Positions 24,647-34,282 of a DNA stretch of 64,000 nt are shown in pieces. The notes beneath the pieces were generated by a model. It did no database searches, was not told where the DNA came from, and saw nothing but the letters and a program-made list of their open reading frames with translations. The position numbers and the translations under genes are program-made. This DNA comes from Arsenophonus nilaparvatae (GTDB lineage: Bacteria; Pseudomonadota; Gammaproteobacteria; Enterobacterales; Enterobacteriaceae). Each line of letters begins with the position of its first letter. Position 1 is the first letter of the stretch. The stretch is taken from assembly GCF_000757905.1 (NCBI RefSeq), contig NZ_JRLH01000009.1; one strand, 5' to 3'.

Positions 24647-25591
24647 ATGGCTAATTACCGTAATCTGTTAGTTGCTATTGATCCAAATCAGGATGACCAA
24701 CCTGCACTTCGACGTGCTGTATATATAGTACAACGCAATGGTGGACGCATTAAGGCTTTCTTGCCCATCTATGATCTCTCTTATGATATGACAACCTTAT
24801 TATCCCCTGAAGAACGCAATGCTATGCGCAAAGGCGTTATTAGTCAGCGAAAAGTATGGATAAAACAGCAAGCACACTACTATTTAGAAACCGGTATTGA
24901 TATTGAAATTAAAGTAATATGGCATAACAAGCCATATGAAGCGATTATTCAAGAAGTTATTGCTGACAAACATGATTTATTATTAAAAATGGCGCATCAA
25001 AATGATCGTTTTGATGCCATGATATTCACTTCCCTTGATAGGCATCTACTTCGTAAATGCCCTTGCCCAGTCTGGATGGTAAAAGATAAAGTATGGCCTA
25101 ATGATGGCGCTATTGTTGTTGCAGTTAATTTATCTAATGAAGAATCCTATCACGATAAACTTAATATTAAACTCATCAAAGAAACGGAAAATATCAGCCA
25201 TCAGATTGTTAAAAATCCACATATTCATCTCGTTAGTGCCTACCCTGTCGCGCCAATAAATATCGCTATTGAATTACCAGATTTTGATCCAAATATCTAT
25301 AATCAGGCTCTACGGGCACAGCATCTTGTTGCAATGAAAAAATTAAGGCAAAAATTTACCATTGATGAAAAATATACCCATGTTGTTGAAGGATCCGCTG
25401 AGAAAAAAATCCCTGAAACCTGTGACGAATTACATGCAGGTATTGTTGTATTGGGTATTTTAGGCAGAACAGGTATTTCAGCGGCGTTTTTAGGCAATAC
25501 TGCTGAACAGATCATTGATAAGTTAAAATGTGATTTATTGGCCATTAAACCGGATGGTTTTGTCTGTCCAATAAATCCAGCAAATGATTAA
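24647..25591 (+). CDS. uspE: Universal stress protein E
   Basis: A 314-residue cytoplasmic protein with two tandem Usp domains (about 1-150 and 155-305), the second ending with the nucleotide-loop-like GILGRTGISAAFLGNTAEQ. It aligns with E. coli UspE throughout, for example IDPNQDDQPALRRAVY and KAFLPIYD. It follows fnr by 138 bp as in E. coli. A good AAGAGGAA ribosome site precedes the ATG. Implicated in stress resistance and cell aggregation in E. coli. Confidence 0.94.
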   Translation: MANYRNLLVAIDPNQDDQPALRRAVYIVQRNGGRIKAFLPIYDLSYDMTTLLSPEERNAMRKGVISQRKVWIKQQAHYYLETGIDIEIKVIWHNKPYEAIIQEVIADKHDLLLKMAHQNDRFDAMIFTSLDRHLLRKCPCPVWMVKDKVWPNDGAIVVAVNLSNEESYHDKLNIKLIKETENISHQIVKNPHIHLVSAYPVAPINIAIELPDFDPNIYNQALRAQHLVAMKKLRQKFTIDEKYTHVVEGSAEKKIPETCDELHAGIVVLGILGRTGISAAFLGNTAEQIIDKLKCDLLAIKPDGFVCPINPAND

Positions 25592-25597
25592 CAACCC

Positions 25598-25634
25598 AAT
25601 GGCCCATTCAAATAGGGCCATTATTATTAAAAAA
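25598..25634. terminator. Terminator between uspE and pntB
   Basis: AATGGCCC-N9-GGGCCATT (25598-25605 and 25615-25622) lies between two convergent genes and is followed by ATTATTAAAAAATTT. It probably works in both directions. Confidence 0.75.
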
Positions 25635-25635
25635 T

Positions 25636-27027
25636 TTATAAAGCACGCAAAATAGCTTCTACGCTAACTTTGGCATCACCGAATAGCATTTGGGTATTTT
25701 CCTTAAAAAATAACGGATTCTGAACGCCTGCATAACCGGTATTCATCGAGCGTTTAAATACAATAACATTTTGCGCTTTCCAAACCTCCAGGACGGGCAT
25801 TCCCGCTATTGGGCTATTGGGATCATCTTGTGCGGCTGGGTTAACGGTATCATTTGCCCCGATCACTAATACCGTGTCTGTATTAGCAAAATCATCATTT
25901 ATTTCATCGAGCTCTAACACGATGTCGTAAGGTACTTTCGCTTCAGCTAATAATACATTCATATGACCAGGCAGGCGTCCGGCAACAGGATGGATCGCAA
26001 AGCGAACATTAATCCCTTTTTCGCGTAATTTTGCCGTAATATCGTGAATCGGGTATTGAGCTTGAGCCACCGCCATACCATAACCGGGAGCAATAATTAC
26101 CGAATGGGAGTTTTTTAACAACTCAGCTACTTCATCCGCTGTAGTTTCCCGATAATTTCCCAAGCTATGTTCATCATCGACTAATATCCCGTCAGTGCCA
26201 AACCCGCCGGCTATAACACTAATAAATGAGCGATTCATGGCTTTACACATAATATAAGATAAAATAGCACCTGAAGAACCCACTAGCGCGCCAGTAACAA
26301 TTAGCAAGTCGTTACTTAGCATAAAGCCTGCAGCAGCAGCGGCCCATCCTGAATAAGAGTTTAGCATTGATACCACAACCGGCATATCAGCACCACCAAT
26401 TGAGGAGACTAGGTGCCAGCCAAATGCTAATGCAATGATGGTCATCATTAATAAGACAAATACTTGCAAACCAGTAGCTGTCGTTTTTACGAAAATAAAT
26501 AGCAAAATAAATGAAATTAATAACGCCAATAAATTAAGTTTATGACGATTAGGAAGCATTAAGGGTTTAGACGCTATTTTGCCGCATAATTTACCATAAG
26601 CAACAATTGAACCAGTAAATGTTACCGCCCCAATAAAAATACCCAGGAAAATTTCTGTCAGATGAATATTCTCCATGATCCTATCTGAGAATACATCGTG
26701 AGCAATAAAGCTATTAAAACCAACTAAAACAGCAGCCAAACCGACAAAACTATGTAAAATAGCAACCAATTCTGGCATCTCAGTCATGGCGACTTTATTT
26801 GCTAAACGCACCCCAATAAGTCCACCAATAACCATTGCAATAATAATCCAGCCAATATTATGCGCATCGGAACCTAAGATTATTGCAATTAAAGCGATTG
26901 CCATTCCGGTAATACCTAATATATTACCCCGCTTAGAACTTTCGTGACGAGACAAACCTGCCAGGCTGAAAATAAATAAGATGGCCGCCACGATATATGC
27001 CGCTGTTACCATTCCACTCGACATCAT
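25636..27027 (-). CDS. pntB: NAD(P) transhydrogenase subunit beta
   Basis: An integral membrane subunit of the proton-translocating transhydrogenase that makes NADPH from NADH using the proton-motive force. About nine hydrophobic helices cover residues 1-260. The NADP-binding domain III follows, with APGYGMAVAQAQ and IGANDTVNPAA. The length of 463 matches E. coli PntB (462). It starts 9 bp after pntA on the same strand, so the two form one operon. The frame is intact. Confidence 0.96.
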   Translation of the reverse strand: MMSSGMVTAAYIVAAILFIFSLAGLSRHESSKRGNILGITGMAIALIAIILGSDAHNIGWIIIAMVIGGLIGVRLANKVAMTEMPELVAILHSFVGLAAVLVGFNSFIAHDVFSDRIMENIHLTEIFLGIFIGAVTFTGSIVAYGKLCGKIASKPLMLPNRHKLNLLALLISFILLFIFVKTTATGLQVFVLLMMTIIALAFGWHLVSSIGGADMPVVVSMLNSYSGWAAAAAGFMLSNDLLIVTGALVGSSGAILSYIMCKAMNRSFISVIAGGFGTDGILVDDEHSLGNYRETTADEVAELLKNSHSVIIAPGYGMAVAQAQYPIHDITAKLREKGINVRFAIHPVAGRLPGHMNVLLAEAKVPYDIVLELDEINDDFANTDTVLVIGANDTVNPAAQDDPNSPIAGMPVLEVWKAQNVIVFKRSMNTGYAGVQNPLFFKENTQMLFGDAKVSVEAILRAL

Positions 27028-27036
27028 TTTAACTCC

Positions 27037-28569
27037 TTATCCTTTACGAAACATTTTCAGCATACGTTGCGTGATTGTAAATCCACCAAAAATATTGATA
27101 CTGGCTATAAGTACTGCAATAAATGAGAAGAAAGTGACCCAACCTCCACTACCAATTTGCAGCAATGCGCCCACCACAATAATACCGGAAATCGCATTGG
27201 TTACTGACATAAGCGGTGTATGCAGTGAATGGCTGACGTTCCATACTACGTAGTAGCCAACAACACACGCCAGCGCAAACACGGTAAAGTGAGAAAGGAA
27301 GTCTTTAGGCGCTATACGCGCAAAACTACCAAAAAGTATAATCGCCAACAGCAGAGAAATATATTTTAACCAAGGAGAGATTTTTTTTACTACTGGTTTT
27401 TCTTCATATTTTATCAGTTGATTTTTTGTTTGTGGTTGTTGAGATACAGGAATAGGAGGAGACGGCCAGGTAATTTCACCTTCTTTAATAACAGTGACTG
27501 CGCGTACAACAATATCATCAAAATCAATGGTTAGTTGCCCATTGTTTTCTTTACAAAGCAACTTGATTAAATTAACAATATTAGTCGCATAAAGTTGTGA
27601 GGATTGTGTCGGTAAACGGCTGGGTAAATCGGTATAGCCAATAATTTTAACCTCATGATCAGTCACAATCAGTTTATCTGCCTGGGTTAACTCACAATTA
27701 CCGCCCGACTGCGCTGCTAAATCAACGATTACACTACCAGGCTTCATCGAGTCAACCATCTCTTTAGTAATCAACTTTGGTGCAGGTTTTCCTGGTATCA
27801 ATGCGGTGGTAATAATAATATCCACTTCTTTTGCTTGCTTAGCAAATAAAGCCATTTCCGCTTGAATAAATGCCTCGGACATCTCTTTAGCATAACCATC
27901 ACTGCGTACCTGATCCTGTTTAAAGTCCAATTCAAGATACTCAGCCCCCATGCTTTGTACTTGTTCTTTTACTTCTGGCCTGGTATCAAATGCCCGCACA
28001 ATAGCCCCTAGACTACCCGCTGCGCCTATCGCTGCTAAACCGGCAACCCCGGCGCCAATAACCATGACTTTAGCTGGCGGTACTTTGCCGGCGGCAGTAA
28101 TCTGGCCAGTAAAAAAACGTCCAAATTGATAAGCAGCTTCTACCACCGCCCGATAACCTGCAACATTAGCCATAGAGCTTAAAGCATCAAGTGACTGAGC
28201 CCTGGAGATACGTGGCACTGCATCCATTGCTAATACAGTGATTTTACGAGCTGCTAATTTTTGCATTAAATCTGGCTGTTGTGCCGGCCAAATGAAGCAA
28301 ATTAATATTGCACCTTCTTTAATAAGGGCAATTTCAGCTTCTAGCGGCGCATTAACTTTAAATATAATATCTGCATTCCATACAGATTGTTGCTCGACAA
28401 TTTCAGCACCTGCTTGCTCGAAAGCAGTATCTTCAAAACTAGCAAGCTGACCAGCTTCTCGCTCAACGATGACAGAAAAACCTAATTTTATTAGCTGCTT
28501 TATTGTTGATGGTGTTGCTGCAATACGTGTTTCATTGGTAATTCTTTCTTTTGGTACACCAATATGCAT
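27037..28569 (-). CDS. pntA: NAD(P) transhydrogenase subunit alpha
   Basis: A 510-residue subunit. The N-terminal NAD(H)-binding domain I resembles alanine dehydrogenase (GVPKERITNETRIAATPST at the start and VIGAGVAGLAAIGAAGSLGA as the dinucleotide fold). The last 110 residues hold four hydrophobic helices. It is first in the pntAB operon. Divergent from ydgH across 382 bp, the arrangement found in E. coli. Confidence 0.96.
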   Translation of the reverse strand: MHIGVPKERITNETRIAATPSTIKQLIKLGFSVIVEREAGQLASFEDTAFEQAGAEIVEQQSVWNADIIFKVNAPLEAEIALIKEGAILICFIWPAQQPDLMQKLAARKITVLAMDAVPRISRAQSLDALSSMANVAGYRAVVEAAYQFGRFFTGQITAAGKVPPAKVMVIGAGVAGLAAIGAAGSLGAIVRAFDTRPEVKEQVQSMGAEYLELDFKQDQVRSDGYAKEMSEAFIQAEMALFAKQAKEVDIIITTALIPGKPAPKLITKEMVDSMKPGSVIVDLAAQSGGNCELTQADKLIVTDHEVKIIGYTDLPSRLPTQSSQLYATNIVNLIKLLCKENNGQLTIDFDDIVVRAVTVIKEGEITWPSPPIPVSQQPQTKNQLIKYEEKPVVKKISPWLKYISLLLAIILFGSFARIAPKDFLSHFTVFALACVVGYYVVWNVSHSLHTPLMSVTNAISGIIVVGALLQIGSGGWVTFFSFIAVLIASINIFGGFTITQRMLKMFRKG

Positions 28570-28951
28570 AATGATCCCTTATCTAGTTCAAAATTGCTTG
28601 ATGTTTATTCCCTACTAACATAACTAATTATATTATATATATCTGTCATATTGAGTGAAAAAACATTATTGAAACCTACTGAAAATAGTAATCATGAGCC
28701 ATAATCTATCGGATTCCTACGACATTAAATTAAATTTTTTTGTCAAAAAATGATATTAGTCAAATAGCTTAAGACTTGATATTAATTTATAAAAATAATT
28801 AGCAAAAGTAGTGAGTATTCAACTAAATTAATAGTTTCATAAGAAAACAATGGGACAATTGCAGTTATTACATGTAATAATTATTATCTGTATGATACGA
28901 CTATTAATTCAGCATTTTGATAGTAAATTGTGTAATGCGGAAGGATTTTGT
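28570..28951. other. 382-bp divergent promoter region pntA/ydgH
   Basis: AT-rich region between divergent genes. No ORF with coding character was seen; the ATG at 28850 is in frame with ydgH but lacks homology. Promoters for both genes should lie here, but I could not assign them. Confidence 0.55.
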
Positions 28952-29902
28952 ATGAAGCTGAAAATAACGGCCATCACAACTGCGGTACTTTCACTAAGCA
29001 GTATAATAACTGTGCAAGCCGCTGTAGAATTAACACCGGAACAAGCTCAAGAATTAAAGCCTTATCAAAGGATCGCTGTCACAGGCCGCTTTAATGCCAT
29101 CTATGAAGCATCCGATGCAGTTTCTCGTCGAGCGGATAAAGAAGGCGCCTACTCTTACTATATTCAAAGCCTAGATGATGTAGGCGATAGTGGTAATTTA
29201 CGAGTAGTTGCTGATTTGTATCGTAAAGATGCTGTAAAAGTAACCAATCCCCCCTATCGTATCTTTGCTGGCATCAAAGAATTGCCGAAAGCAGAAGCAG
29301 TAAGATTATTGCCATTTGATACTGTTACTGTCAGTGGTTTGTATAGCTCTGAAGCCGCACTTAATGAGGCGCTAGCTAAAAAAGCCAAGCAAAAAGGTGC
29401 TGCTTATTTTTATGTCGTCCGCAATGTTGCTTTAAATGATGGCGGTAACACACTTGCTACTGCTTATATTTATGCCGCAGATGCACCAAAACGAATAGTG
29501 CAAAATGATAATGCCGTAGTACCTGCCGATACAGAAACGGGTAAAGCTTTATTAGCTAAAGGAGGTGAAGAAGCTAAAAAAGTTAAAATACCTGGTGTGG
29601 CTTCATCTTCAGCGCCAAAGGAAAACGTAGGCCGCTTTTTTGAAACGTCAATGTCAGGTCCGGGTAAAACGGACGTAACGCTACCTAGTGGATATCATAT
29701 TGAAGAAGTAAATAAAGCAGCAGCTGCGCAAATGGTTCCTTTCGATTCAATTACTTTCTCCGGTTTCTATACTTCCACTCCAGAGATAAGATATCAAATT
29801 GCGAAACGTGCAGAGAAAAAAGGGGCAAAATATTTTCATATCACACGTGAATGGCAAGCTAATGGTGGTAGCGTTACTATTAGTGCAGATCTGTATAAAT
29901 AA
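28952..29902 (+). CDS. ydgH: DUF1471 protein YdgH
   Basis: An exported protein of 316 residues with three DUF1471 (BhsA/McbA) modules at about 25-100, 120-190 and 245-316, each with a pattern such as PFDTVTVSGLYSS or PFDSITFSGFYTS. The signal peptide is residues 1-23 (ends TVQAA). The start at 28952 is chosen because GGAAGGA lies 6 bases upstream and it matches the E. coli protein; the longer frame adds 34 residues. Function in E. coli is not firmly known; related proteins act in stress and surface properties. It precedes ydgI, as in E. coli. Confidence 0.92.
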   Translation: MKLKITAITTAVLSLSSIITVQAAVELTPEQAQELKPYQRIAVTGRFNAIYEASDAVSRRADKEGAYSYYIQSLDDVGDSGNLRVVADLYRKDAVKVTNPPYRIFAGIKELPKAEAVRLLPFDTVTVSGLYSSEAALNEALAKKAKQKGAAYFYVVRNVALNDGGNTLATAYIYAADAPKRIVQNDNAVVPADTETGKALLAKGGEEAKKVKIPGVASSSAPKENVGRFFETSMSGPGKTDVTLPSGYHIEEVNKAAAAQMVPFDSITFSGFYTSTPEIRYQIAKRAEKKGAKYFHITREWQANGGSVTISADLYK

Positions 29903-29947
29903 TAAAAAATCACAATATTATCTTACAGTTAGATAAATAAGTATTTA

Positions 29948-29974
29948 ACGGACTCAATTGTCCGTTTTTCTTTT
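29948..29974 (+). terminator. Rho-independent terminator of ydgH
   Basis: ACGGAC-TCAATT-GTCCGT followed by TTTTCTTTT. It lies 45 bases after the stop codon. Confidence 0.85.
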
Positions 29975-30202
29975 CAGAAAGAGATAAAATAATAAATAAC
30001 TGTGCTTTAATAACCAACAAAACGAATATTTTTTTCTTTTTTATGCATATTCAACGATTGCATATCATGTTCCATAACCGTAAAATTCTGCTAAATTTTC
30101 TCTTTCTATCTAATTCAAGTCAGTTTGGTTTTTTACTATCTAAACAAGTTGTTATTAATGGCATAAACCAAATTATGGCAAATAGATTTTAGGATATTTT
30201 CT

Positions 30203-31600
30203 TTGAACAATAAAAAATTAAATTTGACGGCTTTAACCGCATTAGTATTAAGTTCAATGGTTGGAGCCGGTGTGTTTAGTCTGCCGCAAAATATGGCTGA
30301 AGTCGCTAGCCCCCTAGCACTTATGATAGGCTGGAGTATCACAGGTATTGGTATTCTATTTCTTGCCATATCTTTGCTATTACTTTCACGTATTAGACCG
30401 GATCTAGATGGAGGAATTTATACATACGCCAAAGAAGGTTTTGGTGAACTAGTTGGTTTTTGTTCAGCCTGGGGCTATTGGCTATGTGCTGTTATCGCTA
30501 ATGTTTCCTATTTGGTGATCGTCTTTGCAGCCCTGAGTTTTTTTACTGATCACTCAGGTAATGTGGTTTTTGGTGATGGTAATACTTGGCAATCTTTGAT
30601 CGGTGAGTCTATCTTACTATGGATCATTCATTGGTTAGTATTAAGAGGTACACAGACTGCCGCCGGTATCAATAAATTAGCGACTTTAGCTAAATTAATT
30701 CCCCTGAGCCTGTTTATCATCCTTGCTATTTTTGCGTTTAAGATAGATATCTTTAAATTTGATTTTAGTGGTGCTGAAATGGGCATACCAATTTGGCAAC
30801 AAGTCAAAAATACCATGCTAATTACGTTATGGGTATTTATTGGTATCGAAGGGGCTGTGGTTGTTTCAGCACGCGCTCAAAGACGTAAAGATGTTGGTTT
30901 AGCAACGTTACTTGCCGTAATCTCAGCCTTAAGTATTTATATATTAGTTACCTTGCTCTCCTTAGGTATCGTTCCCAGAGCAGAACTTGCTGCAATGAAA
31001 AATCCCTCAATGGCATCACTTATGATCCATATGATGGGAAATTATGGCGAGATTATTATTGCCGCTGGTTTGATTGTTTCTGTTTGCGGTGCATATTTAA
31101 GCTGGACAATAATGGCGACAGAAATTCCTTATATTGCTTCGCTTCATGGTTCATTTCCTAAAATATTTAAATCTCAAAATAAAAATAATGCCCCCTCTTC
31201 ATCTCTTTGGCTTACAAACGGTGCTGTACAATTAGCGTTAATATTAATTTGGTTGAGTGGCAGTAACTATAATATGTTATTAACGATAGCCTCAGAAATG
31301 ATTTTGGTGCCTTATTTTTTAGTCGGTGCTTTCCTAATCAAAATCTCTTTTGAGCGTGCTAGCAAAGGATTACTTATTATTGGTGCAGTAACTAGTTTAT
31401 ATGGCTTATGGCTACTTTATGCTTCTGGAACAATCAATCTACTGTTATCTGTTATTCTATACATGCCCGGTTTATTTATCTTCCTCTATGCGCAAAACCA
31501 AAACAATAATAAAAAATCACTCAGCCGATTAGAAAGAAATGCAATAATTATAATTATTTTCTCTTCTATCCCCGCATTTTGGTATTTACTTCATATTTAA
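30203..31600 (+). CDS. ydgI: Basic amino acid antiporter YdgI
   Basis: An APC-superfamily inner-membrane antiporter of the arginine/ornithine type; 465 residues and about twelve hydrophobic segments. The family signature is at the start (SSMVGAGVFSLPQNMA), and it aligns with E. coli YdgI across its length, for example PSMASLMIHMMG and GLIVSVCGAYLSWTIMA. The start codon is TTG: AGGA precedes it by 8 bases, the next ATG would remove the first helix, and the E. coli N-terminus aligns from here. Ends with a strong terminator. Confidence 0.9.
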   Translation: MNNKKLNLTALTALVLSSMVGAGVFSLPQNMAEVASPLALMIGWSITGIGILFLAISLLLLSRIRPDLDGGIYTYAKEGFGELVGFCSAWGYWLCAVIANVSYLVIVFAALSFFTDHSGNVVFGDGNTWQSLIGESILLWIIHWLVLRGTQTAAGINKLATLAKLIPLSLFIILAIFAFKIDIFKFDFSGAEMGIPIWQQVKNTMLITLWVFIGIEGAVVVSARAQRRKDVGLATLLAVISALSIYILVTLLSLGIVPRAELAAMKNPSMASLMIHMMGNYGEIIIAAGLIVSVCGAYLSWTIMATEIPYIASLHGSFPKIFKSQNKNNAPSSSLWLTNGAVQLALILIWLSGSNYNMLLTIASEMILVPYFLVGAFLIKISFERASKGLLIIGAVTSLYGLWLLYASGTINLLLSVILYMPGLFIFLYAQNQNNNKKSLSRLERNAIIIIIFSSIPAFWYLLHI

Positions 31601-32113
31601 TTAACGAGATTTAACAATAACCAACATAGTTGCCATCAGGTGACTATGTTGATTTTTCTATTAATATAGTAAATTTTCAACTTAAAGGTTCCTGGCTAGA
31701 GGGGAGTTTATTTTTTTATCTGCAAAAGTATGTTGTAACTAAATAAAGGTTAAACTCTGATTTTGTAGGCCTTCTATTAATAACAAGCAAAATTGGCCAT
31801 CTATTATAAATGGTATTAACAAAATAATTTTTTAGTAAAATTAAAATACATTAATGTCTATCTTGCATATTTTATAAAATAACTATTGTTTAATAACTAC
31901 AGAAAAAAATTATTTTATAATTAGAAAATTAGTTTTTTAATTCAATGCATTTAATATTATTTTAATACCTTATATTCTTTATTTCACTCAGCCTAAAGAA
32001 AAAATAATTATTATTTCTATACTAAAATACCTCTTGTTTAAAATAAAAATAACAGTATTCTTAAAAAGAAAACAGCAATGATATTTTTATTCAAAAAATA
32101 AAAGGTTAAAAGT
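31601..32113. other. 513-bp AT-rich region before the fimbrial locus
   Basis: Apart from the terminator of ydgI at its beginning, I see no ORF or named element. It must hold the promoter of the first pilin gene. Several long A/T runs may bind nucleoid proteins; this is speculation. Confidence 0.55.
31622..31660 (+). terminator. Rho-independent terminator of ydgI
   Basis: CAACATAGT-N12-ACTATGTTG followed by ATTTTTCT, 21 bases after the stop codon. Confidence 0.8.
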
Positions 32114-32635
32114 ATGCGTAAATTACTAATGACTAGTTTTTTATCAATTTTTTATTTGACCCAATTTACTGCTCATGCATCAGATGGAAATATAAAATTC
32201 ACCGGTGAAATTATTCAATCGTCTTGTACGTTTAAAGCACTTACTAAAGATCAAACCGTATCATTAGGCACTGTGGCAACAAATAGCTTTAAAAAAGTAC
32301 ATGACACAGCCTCACCAACCGTTTTTAATATTGAAATCAATAATTGCCCTAATAATAGTCAAGAGGTTTTTGTTATATTTGATGGTGTTAAAGATGAAAT
32401 AAATAATGAGTTGCTAGCTATTAAGGAAGGAGATGGCTATGCAGCAGGTGTTGCTATTGGAATATATAATAATAATAGTGAACGTTATATTCCGTTGAAT
32501 CATAAAACTGGCGTTTATCCTATTACCGATAAAACAGCTATCTTAAAATTTATTGCAAAATATGTTGCAACAGAAAATATTGTTTTACCAGGGAAAGTAG
32601 AAGCTAATGCTAATTTTACATTAGTATATAACTAA
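32114..32635 (+). CDS. Type 1-family fimbrial subunit (first)
   Basis: A 173-residue FimA-type pilin. The signal peptide is residues 1-22 (MRKLLMTSFLSIFYLTQF, cleavage after AHA). The mature N-terminus GNIKFTGEIIQSSCTF is the classic donor-strand region plus first cysteine; the second is in INNCPNN, forming the usual disulfide. It ends in NFTLVYN, the C-terminal beta strand recognised by chaperones. Secretion would be through the Sec system and the nearby chaperone-usher. It stands apart from the other fimbrial genes, separated by the octamer repeat. Confidence 0.9.
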   Translation: MRKLLMTSFLSIFYLTQFTAHASDGNIKFTGEIIQSSCTFKALTKDQTVSLGTVATNSFKKVHDTASPTVFNIEINNCPNNSQEVFVIFDGVKDEINNELLAIKEGDGYAAGVAIGIYNNNSERYIPLNHKTGVYPITDKTAILKFIAKYVATENIVLPGKVEANANFTLVYN

Positions 32636-32640
32636 TAAAA

Positions 32641-32699
32641 CAGAAAAAATAGCAAAAATAGCAAAAATAGCAAAAATAGCAAATTTGCTATTTTTTCTG
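32641..32699 (+). terminator. Terminator with 9-bp internal repeats
   Basis: CAGAAAAAATAGC (32641-32653) pairs exactly with GCTATTTTTTCTG (32687-32699). The left arm and loop contain four tandem AAAAATAGC units. It lies just after the first pilin gene and should reduce read-through into the repeat tract. Confidence 0.7.
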
Positions 32700-32763
32700 C
32701 GCTATTTATTTTTTAATTAAATAAAATTATCATATAGAAATAAGATTATTTTAGCATTTCCAT

Positions 32764-33370
32764 ATTTTATCATTTTATCATTTTATCATTTTATCATTTT
32801 ATCATTTTATCATTTTATCATTTTATCATTTTATCATTTTATCATTTTATCATTTTATCATTTTATCATTTTATCATTTTATCATTTTATCATTTTATCA
32901 TTTTATCATTTTATCATTTTATCATTTTATCATTTTATCATTTTATCATTTTATCATTTTATCATTTTATCATTTTATCATTTTATCATTTTATCATTTT
33001 ATCATTTTATCATTTTATCATTTTATCATTTTATCATTTTATCATTTTATCATTTTATCATTTTATCATTTTATCATTTTATCATTTTATCATTTTATCA
33101 TTTTATCATTTTATCATTTTATCATTTTATCATTTTATCATTTTATCATTTTATCATTTTATCATTTTATCATTTTATCATTTTATCATTTTATCATTTT
33201 ATCATTTTATCATTTTATCATTTTATCATTTTATCATTTTATCATTTTATCATTTTATCATTTTATCATTTTATCATTTTATCATTTTATCATTTTATCA
33301 TTTTATCATTTTATCATTTTATCATTTTATCATTTTATCATTTTATCATTTTATCATTTTATCATTTTAT
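32764..33370. repeat. Octamer tandem repeat (ATTTTATC)n, 75 full copies plus 7 bases
   Basis: 607 bp of perfect 8-bp repeat with no interruption that I could see. On the minus strand the unit is GATAAAAT. The tract lies 129 bp after one pilin gene and 340 bp before the next. The unit is not a multiple of three, so it is not a coding repeat; all three plus-strand frames are open by chance, and the minus strand has stops. Position suggests a role in, or an effect on, fimbrial expression. Confidence 0.97.
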
Positions 33371-33709
33371 AGAATATAAACACGTTAATTTAATTCAAAA
33401 AGAAAATAATATTAAAATAAAAAATAAATAACTCAATATTAATTCACGGTTAAAATTTAACGTTACTCTATCTAGCTATAATTTCATTTTATTTTCTATA
33501 ATTATATTTTTTTATGAAAAATAGCATTAATCATTAAATAAAAATTATGATCTATTAAAAAATATCTATTGTTTTTTAAAAAAAACATTAATATTCCCCT
33601 GATTGAAAATAATTTATTATGTTTTTACAAAATTAATTAGTTTTGTAATCATATAATATAAATCATTTAGTTGAATTATGTTTTTATTAAATAAAGGATA
33701 AGTAATAAT

Positions 33710-34222
33710 ATGCGTAAGTTATTTATGGCATTATCATTGTCAGTGGTTTCTTTGTGCCAATTTTCTGCTTATGGCAGTGATGGCTCTATCGTTTTCAATG
33801 GAGAACTTACTGGTTCTACCTGCCAGGTCACCGCAAATAGTAAAAATCAAACAGTTATCTTAGACACACTATCAATAAATAATTTTCAAAAGAAAAATGA
33901 TACATCTATTGGCAAACCTTTCAATATTGCTCTATCCAATTGCCAATCAACAGACAATATCAGTGTTATATTCCATGACGCTACACATGGTCTTACAAAT
34001 GATGGGTTGATAGCCAATCAAACTGGTGATGATTATGCAAAAGGTATCGCAATTGGTGTTTATGATACTAAAAATAACCTTATCAAAATGAATGAAAAAA
34101 TATTTACAGATAATAACAATAATACCCACAATTTAGCACTTATCGCAAAATATGTCGCTACAGCAGATAAAGTTGAAGCAGGACTAGTCGCTTCAGCGGT
34201 CAGCTTTACCATAACTTATTAA
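33710..34222 (+). CDS. Type 1-family fimbrial subunit (second)
   Basis: A 170-residue FimA-type pilin, a paralogue of the first: similar signal peptide (MRKLFMALSLSVVSLCQF), GSIVFNGELTGSTCQV at the mature N-terminus, disulfide cysteines in STCQV and LSNCQS, and end ASAVSFTITY. It is the first gene of the operon pilin-chaperone-usher-adhesin, so it is probably the main shaft subunit. AAGGATAAGTAAT precedes the ATG. The octamer repeat lies upstream. Confidence 0.9.
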   Translation: MRKLFMALSLSVVSLCQFSAYGSDGSIVFNGELTGSTCQVTANSKNQTVILDTLSINNFQKKNDTSIGKPFNIALSNCQSTDNISVIFHDATHGLTNDGLIANQTGDDYAKGIAIGVYDTKNNLIKMNEKIFTDNNNNTHNLALIAKYVATADKVEAGLVASAVSFTITY

Positions 34223-34282
34223 CAAGCTAATAGTAGGAACAATAAAAATTTTTTTATTGTTCCGATCTTACGAGATAAAAAG

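Noticed and set aside
32764..33370. CRISPR array
   Set aside because: The unit is 8 bp and uninterrupted, with no spacers and no cas genes.
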